From Hofstenia miamia (Eukaryota > Xenacoelomorpha > Acoela), in the NCBI GenBank assembly GCA_004352715.1, contig SCFE01000032.1, positions 1,010,381 through 1,074,380 of the forward strand: a stretch of 64,000 nt of DNA, read 5' to 3'. A model generated the notes under the pieces. It was given only the letters and a program-made list of their open reading frames with translations, was not told the DNA's origin and searched no databases. Of the stretch, positions 1 through 11,563 are shown piece after piece. The position numbers and the translations under genes are program-made. How positions within the stretch are numbered: the first letter of the stretch is position 1; every line of letters begins with the position of its first letter.

Positions 1-51
1 CCAAAATTGCATTTTGAGAAGATTGTAACATTCAAACAGAAGCATGAACGT

Positions 52-235
52 CTATAACACTAACTGAACTGGAACAAATGAATAAATAACAGCAACATTT
101 GACCGATTTCACTCAATAATTTCTTAATTCCGCTTTTCTTAGTGAATTGACGAGCTCAATTATTAAATGATTGAGTGAAATCGGCCAAATGTTGCTATTA
201 TTTATTCATTTGTTCCAGTCCAATTAATGTTATAG
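52..235. mobile_element. Foldback MITE with ~75-bp inverted arms
   Basis: Bases 52-129 are repeated in reverse complement at about 157-235, with a short central loop of roughly 27 bases. The arms share long runs such as GGAACAAATGAATAAATAA and differ at a few positions. There is no coding capacity. This is the structure of a miniature inverted-repeat (foldback) element. No target duplication could be defined, so the superfamily is unknown. Confidence 0.75.
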
Positions 236-830
236 AAGTTATTGACAGAAGTATGAAAAGTAAGTGAAATCATTTTTGAAAAAATAAATTTTATTCTAAG
301 ATGAAAGTAAGAGCTTTTTGTTTATATTTTACACTTTGTAGGCTAAAATTGTTACTTCGAAAATACATTAGCACTTCAAATTTACAAAGGAAGTCGAAAA
401 ATCTAGTTTACATCGCGTATTTAATAGTTTGGTTAAAATTTCAAGCATGATGTATTTTTGTATTCTTTGCTCTTATCGTTGTTAGAGCTTGAGATATTGA
501 ATTTACCCGGAGCATTACAACATTTTTTAATTAGAAATATTTTGTCAAACATCTTAAATTTAATTTCATATGCGTATTAACTACCGAAACCTGCATCTTC
601 GTCACAATACTTAGTAATAACAGAAAAATAAGGAAGTAATTGCATTCATGCAGTTTTAAAAACATTGCTAGGCTCAGTTCCAAGATGCAATTTTGGCATT
701 CAAATAATCATGTACTTCCGATATTCGATAAAAACGAATTTTCAGAAGAGGGGGTTTCTCTACCCACAGTTTCAGAGTTTCTACAATCCAAACAATGAGA
801 AGATTTTGAGCCAGTCCATTCTGTTTTCGA
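236..830. other. AT-rich DNA, no gene seen
   Basis: No open frame with coding character, no RNA gene and no clear repeat structure was recognised here. Confidence 0.6.
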
Positions 831-1389
831 GACAATCTAGGTAGAAATATTAATCAAGGATGAGAGACAATGTAAATTTGTGTACTTCAGCTATAACCGA
901 AAAAATCAATTTAAAAAGATTTTATCATAATGACTCTGAAGGTTCCCTGAAACATCAAATATAAACGACGAAATAATATTTTTAGGCAGGTTTTTTAGAC
1001 AAGCTCTTGGAGTTTTCAAACTCTTTAAAAATCCATTGTATGATCTCGTTGTCACATCACTAATATAAAAAGCATGAGTATGAAACCAGATACGAATGTA
1101 TTCANNNNNNNNNNNGACAATCTAGGTAGAAATATTAATCAAGGATGAGAGACAATGTAAATTTGTGTACTTCAGCTATAACCCAAAAAATCAATTTAAA
1201 AAGATTTTATCATAATGACTCTGAAGGTTCACTGAAACATCAAATATAAACGACGAAATAATATTTTTAGGCGGGTTTTTTAGACGAGCTCTTGAGGTTT
1301 TCAAACTCTTCAAAAATCCATTTTATGATCTCGTTGTCACATCACTAATAAAAAAGCATGAGTATGAAACCAGATACGAATGTATTCAA
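831..1389. repeat. Direct repeat across an 11-N gap
   Basis: Bases 831-1104 recur at 1116-1389 with only a few substitutions and a small indel. The two copies are separated only by an 11-base N run (1105-1115). The left copy ends exactly at the gap, so this is probably one locus present twice through an unmerged contig overlap or two alleles, not a real tandem duplication. Confidence 0.8.
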
Positions 1390-2082
1390 CCAGAAATCGC
1401 TTTAAATTTTTACAGATGCGTTTTCCCTTTCAAGATGGTGTTAGTCATTACCCACGACTGTAATTTGTGAATTTTTTTGTCAGTGATTGTTTTTTTTTCA
1501 TCTTTTGCTTTCAGGTTTTGAGCTGTATCTGTTATAAGCAATAAAGCATTATTATTACTATATTATTATTCTCTCAGAATTTTATTTTATAGTTCTTGTC
1601 ATTTAATAAGAGTTTAAATACATGACTATAACAAACGTTTTGTTGTAATTTCGTTTAAAACGGAAAAGCAGNTTTTTAGGCGGGTTTTTTAGACGAGCTC
1701 TTGAGGTTTTCAAACTCTTCAAAAATCCATTTTATGATCTCGTTGTCACATCACTAATAAAAAAGCATGAGTATGAAACCAGATACGAATGTATTCAACC
1801 AGAAATCGCTTTAAATTTTTGCAGATGCGTTTTCCTTTTCAAGATGGTGTTAGTCATTACCAACGACTGTAATTTGTGAATTTTTTTGTCAGTGTTGTTT
1901 TTTTTTCATCTTTTCCTTTCAGGTTTGGAGCTGTATCTGTTATAAGCAATAAAGCATTATTATTATTATATTATTATTCTCTCAGAATTTTGTTTTATAG
2001 TTCTTCTTGTCATTTGATAAGCATTTAAATACATGACTATAACAAACGTTTTGTTGTAATTTCGTTTAAAACGGAAAAGCAG
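1264..2082. repeat. Direct repeat across a single N, with a LINE/SINE-like 3' tail
   Basis: Bases 1264-1671 recur at 1673-2082 with small substitutions and indels. The join is a single N at 1672. Each copy contains AATAAAGCATTATTATTA (first copy near 1539-1560), that is, a polyadenylation-like signal followed by a simple trinucleotide tail, as at 3' ends of CR1/L2-type LINEs or their SINEs on the plus strand. As with the neighbouring repeat, the single-N join suggests an assembly duplication. Confidence 0.7.
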
Positions 2083-3100
2083 AACAATAATTATTGTAAT
2101 TAGTTATGCTAAGAACAAGCTCATTTTGAGCTCGCTATATATGCAACACATTGCACAAGTTCAGCTTGAATCAGTTCGGCTCTGCTCGTTGGCAAGTCTG
2201 CTTCTAGGAGCTATAACATAAATTATTCAGCCATGAAGTCCGATACAGCAAAGAAGTGAGACTCATTTTTAAGAAACCATAGACATAATTTTACATTTTA
2301 AGTAAATTCTTCATGCACGCACACTAAGGTGTTCAGTTTTGGAAAAAGTTGCAAAAATTCTGTCAAGTATTATGTCCAGGCTGATTAGTTCAAACTTCAT
2401 TAATAAAAATTTTAGAATTTTCCGGCCAAAAATGTGCTTTGCATTGCTTCTCTTGTCTGCGAATTAACCATTTAAGTTTGAAAAAATTTAAAATCAATGC
2501 TCATTTGTCTACGAAATTAAGTCACAAATTAAGGTAATTTTATGAAAATAAAATGTAGTAATTAAATATAGAAAATAATATCAGAAATAAAATAAAACCT
2601 TTTCCACTTATTATCTCTTTTAGAATATCCAAACTTGTTTTGGTATTAAAACAAAATTTCTATTAAAGTCTTTTTAAATGCAACCAAGTTTTGTGATGTT
2701 GCGAGTCTTCCGTGGCAGTTTGTTCCATAAATTGCATGTAGTTAGTGTAAATATATATATATATATATATACATATATATTAAGCTGGACCGTTTTGAGA
2801 TAATTTCTCCGATTTTTTCTGCCCTTGGTCAAAAGTGGTTTATGGTCTTAGAAAGATCCTATGTCCAAATTGAGGTCGATTTGATGTAATTTTCCCTTCC
2901 GGAAATCCACTTCTTTTTTCCCAAAAATCGTAAGAAACTCGATTTTTTCGCTTTTGATTAAGCAACTTTTATATGATCTTTTAGTGTCTAATAACGATCT
3001 CTGCTGCTGAAAAATATGATCTCAGGTCATAATTATTCATATTAATTAACATAATGCACAACTGGTGGGAACCCACCATATTTGGTAAAAATTGTTCCAT
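2083..3100. other. Non-coding DNA with (TA)n tract
   Basis: No gene recognised. Near 2120-2200 there is a patch with scattered GGCTC and GAGCTC motifs, similar in flavour to the GGCTCG-rich repeat at 14.5 kb. A (TA)n microsatellite lies at about 2752-2781. Confidence 0.5.
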
Positions 3101-3573
3101 AGTTATAGGAAATTCATTCTTTCATGTATGGGATAATTTTTATCATTATAAATTTTCCCAGGCGTATTGTGAAATCTTTTCGTTGAAAGCACTGTTAATA
3201 CTATCAATAAGCTCGTTTTCACTAATGGTAGATAGTTTGGAAAACATTTTGAACGGTTTTCGCAAGGATTTTCTGTTGTTTTCCGAAATTCCTGGTACCC
3301 ACACCACAGAAACATATGTGTATATTTTAAAAATCATCCATTGTTTATGGGTTGATACAAATTCAATAAAGAAAGACTTTGATAAAACCGAACGAAATGC
3401 CTTACAAACCAGGTAATCCACTTGATCATTCCAATTCAAATCTTTATGTATTTTAATACCAAGATGCTTTACTACGCTATTTACCTGGAGTTCAAGACCA
3501 TCGCATTTAATTGAATTATTTAATGAAGGTATCATTCTTGAATTCTTGATATTCGATGTCAGAATGTGGCTAG

Positions 3574-3574
<1 letters not shown>

Positions 3575-3640
<66 letters not shown>
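3575..3640. repeat. (TA)n microsatellite inside LINE RT
   Basis: A near-pure TA repeat of about 65 bases with one C interruption. On the minus strand it directly follows the YLDD catalytic codons of the LINE relic. Confidence 0.9.
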
Positions 3641-3641
<1 letters not shown>

Positions 3642-3836
3642 CATCCAAGTATTTAATTATTTTTGATGAGTCAGGATAAGTTAGTTTCTTTGTACATATT
3701 TCATCAGTGAGGTGTGTACACAGCACACCTAACATTAGTCCCCTTTGCTACACTCCAACAGATAAAGTAATATTTTCAGAGTATTTTAAGTTTTCGAATT
3801 GAACACAATGATTAAAATTAAAAAGATACTTACTGC

Positions 3837-4079
3837 CAGGGGCATACGCAGGATTTTCTGACGGGGGACATCATCGTTATTACCAAATGCGGGGCGAAGA
3901 CCCTCGAAAATTTTTGAAAATATTGAGAAAATATACCCAAAAAATGCATTTCACGATCCTAGATTTTAAATTTTTCAATTTTTTACGAAAATTTTTTTGA
4001 TTTATCCAGTCAAAATCAAATTTGGAAACCTGACGGGGGGGCGGGACATTCCACCATGTCCCCCCTGCGTACGTCACTG
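3837..4079. mobile_element. Non-autonomous hAT MITE (243 bp) with 8-bp target duplication
   Basis: The sequence is bounded by CTTACTGC at 3829-3836 and again at 4080-4087, a perfect 8-bp target-site duplication. The element begins CAGGGGCATACGCAGG. Its other end, in reverse complement, begins CAGTGACGTACGCAGG, giving 13 of 16 matches. An 8-bp duplication together with CAGNG-type ends is diagnostic of the hAT superfamily. It has no coding capacity and is inserted in the minus-strand LINE relic, so it is younger than that LINE. Confidence 0.88.
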
Positions 4080-5430
4080 CTTACTGCTATTCATGGCGAT
4101 TGCAGTTTTATTGCGCTTACGATTTTGTTTTGCACTACTGTGTTATAAGCACTACTGTAATCTAGAAATGCAATCTTTACTATAGCCGTCTGTTTAGAAT
4201 TCAGTGTTGTCGTTATTTTGTCCATTAAATACAATAATGCATCTGTTGTTGATCTTTTTGTAGGCAAATTGGTTTGAATCTAAAGAGTGACTAAATTTAC
4301 TAGTGTAGAAAGAGACCAATATAGAGTCCAGACATCTTGCTGCAATGGGTGATACTGTTATTGGTGTGAAGTGTTTATATTTATTTTTATCTGGATTTAG
4401 TATTTTAGGTATGGGTATTACTACTGCTGATTTCCATCTTGTTGGGTAATAATACGCAGATAGACATTTTTGATACAAATAGCGGTAGGGTTTAGAAGGT
4501 TACTTAGCAAATTTTTTTAAAATCCAAGGTGGTAATGCACTTTTCCCCGATGATGTTTTTGGTCTTATCTGTCTAAAGCTATTTTCTACCATTACTTCTG
4601 TAATTATTGGAACATCTTCATCATTGTTGTCAGACTCGCACCATTGCTCATCCCGGGGTTTAAATTTGTTAAATGAAGTAAAACCCATATTAAGCGTATG
4701 TGCTTCAAAAGAGTTTATTTGTATCTTAAGTGTTGTTGGCTTTGTGCGTCTTCTCATTTCAATATATAATTGATCGACTGAAAGTTTTTCCATTTCTTGT
4801 CGTCTTTAAATTTTAACATATTAATTAATTTTTCTTTGCAACACGTTCAGTTCATGCTTCTTTTGACATTTTAATAATGACTTCTTATTAGCCAGCATAG
4901 ATCTTAAGAAAGTATCCTGTATATATTACATTCCTTCATTGCGGACTTTATAATTATTAGTGTTGGTTTTTAAAATGTGTAATATTTGGTCTTCAATTGT
5001 ATCAACCTGATTATCTAGCTTTATTAAAGGAAGAAAATTTAGGTTTCCAGGTAAGTGCCATGTGGTATATAATGTTACAGCTTTCTATTTGTGGTGTTAA
5101 ATATGCCACGTTTAATTGACATTCATTGGAAAAAAACGAAGGTTTATCTACTATATTGCTATTATATAGGCATTTTGGTAAACTATAGATATTAATCTCA
5201 TTGTGGATCTTAATATCGTGTTATTGGCATGTTTTCTTCTTCGCGATGGTAGATACAAATTAATATCCACTATACACCCATACCTTTTAGGTAAAAACCT
5301 GGGTGTGCAAACTACTACGATCATTTCAATATCAGGTTTTGACACTTCTTTTATCGTGTTAGGAACATGAATGCATGAGTCCTTACTGACATACATAAAA
5401 AGGCCACCCCACCTGCTTAAAAGAAATTAT

Positions 5431-5759
5431 CAAGTCTTATAAGATAATGGGTTCAATATTGACGAGCGAAAATAACTTTGACATTTTTGAGAAAATCCAA
5501 AAATACCAAAAATTAAAAGTTCGTGTTTGATTAAATTAATTACTGTAAGACTAAAATATTAAGGAATGTAAGTTTTTAAGACTATTCAGATCATGCAAAG
5601 CAACTATTTTACCTTGACAAATTTTTTAATATTATCATACATATCTTAATCAGTCGAAAAATCGCCAAAATATTGAATTTGAATATTTTTACAAAAATTG
5701 AATTTGTCATTTCAGAAAATGTTATTTGCATGTACTTCAAGAACGAGAATAATTTCTAG
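5431..5759. other. No gene seen
   Basis: AT-rich sequence between the LINE relic and the candidate exon, with no recognisable feature. Confidence 0.5.
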
Positions 5760-5958
5760 GGCAAATCTTCATTATTGCATGAGCGGACCCAACCCCATAG
5801 AGGTGTTCATGAAAAAAGCAATTTACATATTTGTAATGACTTATCCCCAGAACTGTCACTATCTAGTTTCAGAAAAGATGCCGGAGTGGGGTTCATTGTT
5901 ATGCAACATGCATATGAGCCACAATGTCCCTACGTGCAAGATTTTGCTAAAGTTAAGT
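5760..5958 (+). other. Candidate internal exon, unknown product
   Basis: An open frame of about 66 codons follows a splice-acceptor-like TTTCTAG ending at 5759 and runs to a TAA at about 5958-5960, with GTTAAG or GTAATA as possible donors near its end. The encoded residues are varied and rich in His, Cys, Pro and charged amino acids, unlike the Phe/Lys/Asn-dominated translation of the surrounding AT-rich DNA. No domain was recognised. It could be an exon of an unidentified gene, a transposon remnant, or chance. Confidence 0.25.
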
Positions 5959-6582
5959 AATAATATCCCCTCTTCGAACAGTGTTTACATTTTTAGAATC
6001 ACAATTCACAACTATTAAATTTAATACAACGAGTCATATTCTTCGAAGTCAGTGTATATTGAAGATGCAACACTCCCATTAGCAAAACTGGCATCACGCA
6101 TAGTAAATCATCGAACCGAATGCACGCAGGATTTCTTTACTTTAACAGAAACAGAAAAGAATTAGCGTTTCTATGCAGACTTCCAAATTTTGTCAATAAA
6201 ACACTTAGCGCTTCATTTTTTATGCTATTTTCTGTAAACAAATTCAAAGTATTTGGTGATTTTTTCTGATTGAGATAAGTATGGCAGCATACATAGAAGT
6301 TATCAAGAGAAAATGTTTGTTGTGCATGATCTAAATATCGGCAAAAAACCTACATTCAGAATTATATTATCTTAATAGTAGGTAATTTAGTCAAAAACGC
6401 ATTTTCTTATTTTGGGATTTTTGGATTTTGGCCAAAATTTCAAAATCATTTTCGCTCACCAATATTGTACTAATTTGACTGAAATTTTGCAATTACGATT
6501 AATTTACCCCTAGTAACCCAAAACCACACGAGGCAAATGGAAGTTCAAAAACAAGTTTTAACGAACCAATCACCCACTCTAT

Positions 6583-6593
6583 TATATATTTAA

Positions 6594-6633
<40 letters not shown>

Positions 6634-6650
6634 TTATATATATATATATA
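6583..6650. repeat. (TA)n microsatellite
   Basis: Interrupted TA tract about 180 bases upstream of the first GPCR coding exon. Confidence 0.85.
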
Positions 6651-6827
6651 ACATTAGGAAGCAGATCAATATAACATTATACAAATGTTGTTGTTTTTCA
6701 ATATGCGCACTCAGCATTCAAAACATTTTATGATTGGTTATTGAGTTGTAAAGAAGAATCCAATAAAAATATGCATCACATTCGCCGTATTTTAAAGGAA
6801 GGATTTTTGAAACAAATCAGATTTGTA

Positions 6828-7186
6828 ATGAATGTTAACGCTACAATTGCGAGTACCAACTACAACCTTGAATGGTCAAAATGGCATTTCATTCTTACCC
6901 AAATAGGCAATGTAACAGCTATCTTTTGTAATGTTTTTCTCCTGTTCATATTTTGTGTATCCAAAGAACTCAACACATCATTTACTAACAGTTTGTTTGC
7001 TTCACTAGCATTCGTAGATGCAGTCACATCATCGTTCTTTATTTACAAATCTGCAATTGAAGATTTCATCACAGCTCCAAATGGTGTTCTTGGTTCTCTT
7101 TACTGTCGCTTAATCTATACAACATACCTTATGTGGGCTTCAATTGCGATATCTTGGTACCATATTATCGCAATAACTTTTGACAG
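6828..7186 (+). CDS. Rhodopsin-like GPCR gene 1, exon 1 (N-terminus to DR of DRY)
   Basis: This exon codes for residues 1-119 plus two bases of codon 120 of a class A G-protein-coupled receptor. It holds a short extracellular N-terminus with NAT and NVT sequons, TM1 (about 22-45), TM2 with the conserved Asp of LAFVD (D64), the TM3 Cys (C93) and TM3 ending in TFDR. ATG 6828 is chosen because the paralogue at 54090 starts at the equivalent codon, and both first exons are then exactly 359 bases. An upstream in-frame ATG at 6771 is possible. The exon ends GACAG before a GTAGTA donor, so the intron (7187-9995, phase 2) splits the Arg codon of DRY. The receptor should sit in the plasma membrane and couple to heterotrimeric G proteins. 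Its ligand cannot be inferred. Confidence 0.9.
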
Positions 7187-8009
7187 GTAGTAATTGTATG
7201 CAGTTTAGCACTCATTGATCAATTATACAAATTCAAATTTACAAATATAACAATTCTGTTGGGTTTACACAATGTTTTGAAATATATTTTAAGCAATTTA
7301 TATATAAATCTTTCAGGTAGAACAGCAAGAATGTATATTGTTGTGAAAATAGTCACCAAACTTAACTATATTCTCAAAATGTTCTTTAATTTCGACTATA
7401 GGAGACTAATTTTTTTACATAATTTGTAAATATTGCAAAATTTAACTCTAAATCCACTAGTAGAATTAGTATTAAATATTCTGTTGAGGCTTGTGTATGT
7501 GTTGGAAGAATGCCTAATAAATCATCAACTTTGTTTTTCAGCACTAAACATGGCTTTAATCGATCATTTTACATTTTAGAATTTATGATTTTAAATCAGA
7601 TGTTTTAGATGTTAATAGTTACTCTCGTTCAAATACTTATTAAATACTTTTTTCACAGAGAATTTACTTCACGCTATTAAAATTGCAAATATAATATATT
7701 TATCGCTTATTTTCACATTATGTACTTAATGTTCTCTAGGAAATTAATTCTAGAAAATGAACATGTGCTAAAAAATTTTGATAATCTTCAATAAATGATA
7801 AGAGTCAAAGCAAATTTATTGCTGTAAATAAATGCAGTAAAAAAAGCTAAAAACTACAAATAAATGTATTTACAAAATAATAAAATATATAGAATAAATG
7901 TGTATGTGTGTGTGTCTATGTGTGTCTATGTGTGTGGTGAGCTCAGTGTAAAAAAACCAGTAAATGTGTTTAGCATGTTTCTGTCTCCGATTGTATTTTG
8001 TCGATGTAA

Positions 8010-8881
8010 ATGTATGATTTTTAATTTTTTTCTAAATTTTTTGTAATTTTTTTCTATTCTTATCTCATTTACTAAATCATTAGAGGCTGCTTGGTGAAAA
8101 TTAGGATAGGAAATACTGCTGCAAATAAACTTATGTGATCGAAGATTTACTTTAAAGTAATTATCAAGAAAAGAAATTGATTGTCGGCCATATTTATACT
8201 TAAATGTATCGGGGATAATATATTATACTTTCGTCTGTATTCTTTACCATGGTCATACTTAAGTGCAAAATTTAATGTTTTTAATGCCCAATTAAAAGTT
8301 TTTGATAATAAATAGCGGCTTTTTGTATTAAAATTTATAAATAAAAAGGAACAATAATGTAATTGCGATAAACAAAAGGCATGTAATAATTGAACGTGAT
8401 AATCTGGTCCAAAATTTTTGAGGTGGTATAAGTATCTAACGCCAGAAGCCATTTTTTGTAACTTTTTTAAGAGAAATTTATCGAATTTTAAATCTTTGTC
8501 AATATCAACACCTAAATATTTAACATGATCAGATAGTTTTATTGGAACACTGTTAATAATTAATTCAATCTTGTTTGTTATTTCTTTTACATAATTGGGG
8601 GAAAATATAATGAATTGCGTTTTTTCAAAATTAATTTTTAATTGATTGGATGAGAAATACCTAGAAAGGTTTTCAATATCACTTTTTAAATTTTTTGTAG
8701 CCCTAAATGCATCATTATCTGTATTTATGAGGCAAGTATCATCAGCAAATTGATATATTTCACTATGTTTTACATGTTTAATTATGCCATTTACATATAT
8801 TGCAAATAAAATTGGCCCTAGTACTGTGCCTTGAGGCACTCCTCGATCGGTTTTAATATAATCAGATTTTATATTATTCAT
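8010..8881 (-). pseudogene. LINE reverse transcriptase fragment in GPCR intron
   Basis: On the minus strand, codons from 8881 carry RT motif B (GVPQGTVLGPILF), motif C (FADDT) and the downstream LINE C-terminal region. One uninterrupted frame runs to a stop at 8147. A frameshifted continuation with typical LINE C-terminal composition runs to about 8010. The 5' part (endonuclease and first RT motifs) is absent, as expected for 5'-truncated retrotransposition. It lies antisense in the 2.8-kb intron of GPCR gene 1. The family looks the same as the LINE pieces at 22-24 kb and at 61.3-62.4 kb (jockey/CR1-like by motif style). It is not functional. Confidence 0.85.
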
Positions 8882-9995
8882 TAAAACAATAATAATTAAA
8901 ATAATAATGTAATTACTAAAAAACTGTTAGTAAAAGTTATCATCTACCTTGAAAAATAGCGTGCTTGAATACATATGAATGTGCAAAATTATTAATTCAA
9001 TAATTTCATATTTTATGAGTTCTTTAATCTTAATTCATAGTAATAATCATGACTGTGACTACATTAGCGCTGCAATTTAATATAAAACAGTAAAAGTACT
9101 TTTTAATAACTTTCAAATAAGGAAGTTTGAATAAATATAAATTATGCCAAATTTTTAATAGTGGAAATGATTATCTTTAAGATATTATTGCTATAGGATA
9201 CTCACACTTTTAAGTATATGACAATTACATGCTCTCTACCATGAATAATCTCTTCATATTACAACATTTTGAATTTTCCTGACTGTAGCAATTAATTACA
9301 TTCAAATAAAATGAAACAAATCATAATAAAAGTAAGTTTTTCTAATTTCTGAGATAAATAATTTGGTCTACATTTTTTTACATATATTTGAAGCTAAAAT
9401 TATTAAATGTGTCTTATGACCCCTCCTTGTGAAGCCAAAAGATAGTAGATTGGGAATTCAAGTATTCAAAATTACGTCAAATCACGAATTTTGCTACGCA
9501 TCTTTCGAAAATATGAGATAATTTTCAAACCTCAAAAATAAGATCTATTACTAAAGCATAATCTAAAGTAGCATTAAAATTATGTGAAATGATTGTAATC
9601 TATTGCAAGAATAAGATTTTGATGTATGCTAATTAGTTTTGTTTCCTTTTCTACATAGGCCCATGTTTAAACTTTTTGATATTTTTGCTCTTGTAAATAA
9701 TTGTCATTTTTAGATATTGCACATAGTAAATTTGTAGGTCTATTCTGGAGCACATGTGTAGTCAGGGCTGTACTCTTAAATAATTCACAAGGGGATCTAA
9801 ATTTGAGCATTTTGACTAAGTCTAATTTGTCAACAAATAAAATACAACAGCCCACAATAAAGTATAACATTAACAAGGGGCGATCCCACTTTAATTCAAC
9901 AAGATAGGCTAAGCCTCCTGAGAACCCTTTGAGTAGAGTGTAATGAAGAAGCAAATAAGTAGCTATTATTAAAGGACTAATCTTTTCCTATTTAG
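8882..9995. other. Remainder of GPCR gene 1 intron, nothing recognised
   Basis: AT-rich intronic sequence. A short region at about 9720-9950 is less AT-biased and may be an old repeat, but no family could be assigned. Confidence 0.5.
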
Positions 9996-10557
9996 ATACA
10001 TTGCTGTAAAATATGCCTACATCTATGAAGATTTCCAAAACTCTAAGAAAAATTTAGTCTGTATTCTTGTTGCATGTTATATTTTTGGTTCCTTAAGTCT
10101 TCTTCCCAATATTTGGATGGGAAGATCAACCAACAACAATTCTTGCATATACAGCATTCCATCACCAACAATGACTACATATTTTTTCATTAATTTATTG
10201 GTGTTTTTATTTTTTGTTACAATTTGCATCGTCTACATGTATGGCAACATTATTTACAAAGTACTTTATAAGTCAAACTACAACAAAAGCAAAGTCTCTT
10301 ACCAACAAAAGCGAGCTACTACAATTTGCATTGTTTTGGTGGGCGAATTCATAATATGTTCTTATCCGAATATGCTGTATTACTCTGGATATCTTGGGCA
10401 GGAGAATTTTGGAATCGACATCGGCTTGTCATTAGAATCTGTTCACTATTGGCTAAGTGTTCAATTAGTTAACACTTCTTCATTGTTAAATCCAATTCTT
10501 TACATGTTACAAAATAGAACTTTTCATATGGCTGTTAAGAGGTTTTTTACCGCATAA
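9996..10557 (+). CDS. Rhodopsin-like GPCR gene 1, exon 2 (DRY to C-terminus)
   Basis: The acceptor TATTTAG at 9989-9995 is followed by A-TAC, completing Arg and giving Y121 of DRY. The exon codes for TM4 (about 139-157, lacking the usual Trp), ECL2 with C170 that would pair with C93, TM5 (about 181-205), a basic third loop, TM6 with CSYP in place of CWxP (P244), and TM7 with NPILY (N285, P286, Y289). A short tail ends at TAA 10555-10557. Total length is 306 residues, compact but complete for class A. All seven helices are covered with no stop or frameshift. It resembles the GPCR gene at 52.7-54.1 kb closely and the fragment at 18.2-18.5 kb. A lineage-specific orphan receptor is the safest label. 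Confidence 0.92.
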
Positions 10558-10984
10558 AATTATTGTCAGGCTTCTAATTTGACGGAATCTTTTGGTCCCA
10601 TTGAGCTAGTAATTTTGTGTTCATCCCATCCTATTGCATCTCAGTGCCCCATATGCTAATTTGTTGCCCCATGGCATTCCCACGTACCTGATAGGAGAAC
10701 CTTATTTTACTGTGAAAATATGTTTATAATCGTTTGTTGCTTGCATTATAGAAGTCAACATAGATTTTTATAGAACAGTTCCCTCAAAAATGAATGCACT
10801 GGAGCACAGATGCATAATTGTTTTCGTGTAGTAAAAATTCAAGTATAAGAAACATTGTTTTTCTTGTATTAAAGTGAACTGGAGCTGCATCACCAGCAGA
10901 GTTTGTAATCTTTAACAAAACTGATTCTTTTTATATTGAATTGACTGGCAAATTTATCTAGCAATAGTTAAAATGACTGTAGAT

Positions 10985-11562
10985 CAGAGGTAGAATCACC
11001 TTCGGATCGGATCGGGTTGGGATTAAGTTCGGGTTGAGTTCGGGTGGGAAATATTTTTTTAAATTTAATATTATTATTATTGTAATGTGTACTATTTCGA
11101 GGACATTTTAATTTGGTGCTAGATTCTTTACAGAACAATTAAGTTGTATTATTAAGAACTAACTCGCATCCAGAGTGTTTATAATGGTAAGAAGATAATT
11201 GCTAAATCCAAAAGCAAACTAATTATTAGCATGAATGACTTGAACGAAGAATAAAATTTAGGATTGATAAAATATTTTTTTCGTGCATCTGCTAGTATTT
11301 CAGTTTGTCATGAATGAATTATCTTCTGAAATAAAAAGATTTCCATTTCGATCTGTTTTTAAAGAGGCTCCTTGTTGATCGGAGTGAGACTTCTCTTCTT
11401 GTGGGCTTACTGTAATTGAAAGACGCTCCTCACTGGCAGCTGACACCATGGAAGCCTTAGAAATACTAAATTATTTTTCAAAACATCAAAAAATTGAATT
11501 TTAGATACACATTTATTGAACTCTCATTTTTATCGACATATTACTTGAGGTGTTTTAAAATT
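10985..11562. mobile_element. Ac-like hAT element, copy truncated at the single-N join
   Basis: This is the left portion of the element described at 12507-13197, with the same CAGAGGTAGAATC start and CGGGTT-type subterminal repeats. It is cut off at the N at 11563. Probably the same physical element as the next copy. Confidence 0.6.
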
Positions 11563-11563
11563 N

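Larger units (their letters stand above)
3146..5430 (-). pseudogene. Broken non-LTR retrotransposon (LINE), EN to RT C-terminus
   Basis: Read on the minus strand, fragments follow in LINE order. An endonuclease-like segment (about 5430-5151) is followed by a linker (4793-4500). Next come the start of the reverse transcriptase (4478-4194, with a PTRWKSAVVIPIPK-type stretch and SNQFAYKK), RT motif A (FLDYSSAYNTV, around 4150), a degenerate GVxQ-type motif B, motif C (KYLDD at about 3640-3654) and the RT C-terminal region (3535-3146). Stops and frameshifts separate the pieces. A hAT MITE (3837-4079) sits between motifs A and B, and a (TA)n tract (3575-3640) begins immediately after the YLDD codons. 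The motif style resembles CR1/L2/Rex1-type LINEs; the exact clade is inference. It is inactive. Confidence 0.8.

Noticed and set aside
6741-6827. N-terminal extension of GPCR gene 1 upstream of ATG 6828
   Set aside because: It begins at TTG, and the paralogue starts at the codon equivalent to 6828; the in-frame ATG 6771 remains possible but is not conserved.
7864-8046. Open frame in the GPCR gene 1 intron with Val/Cys/Tyr runs
   Set aside because: It is the translation of a (TG)n-like microsatellite.
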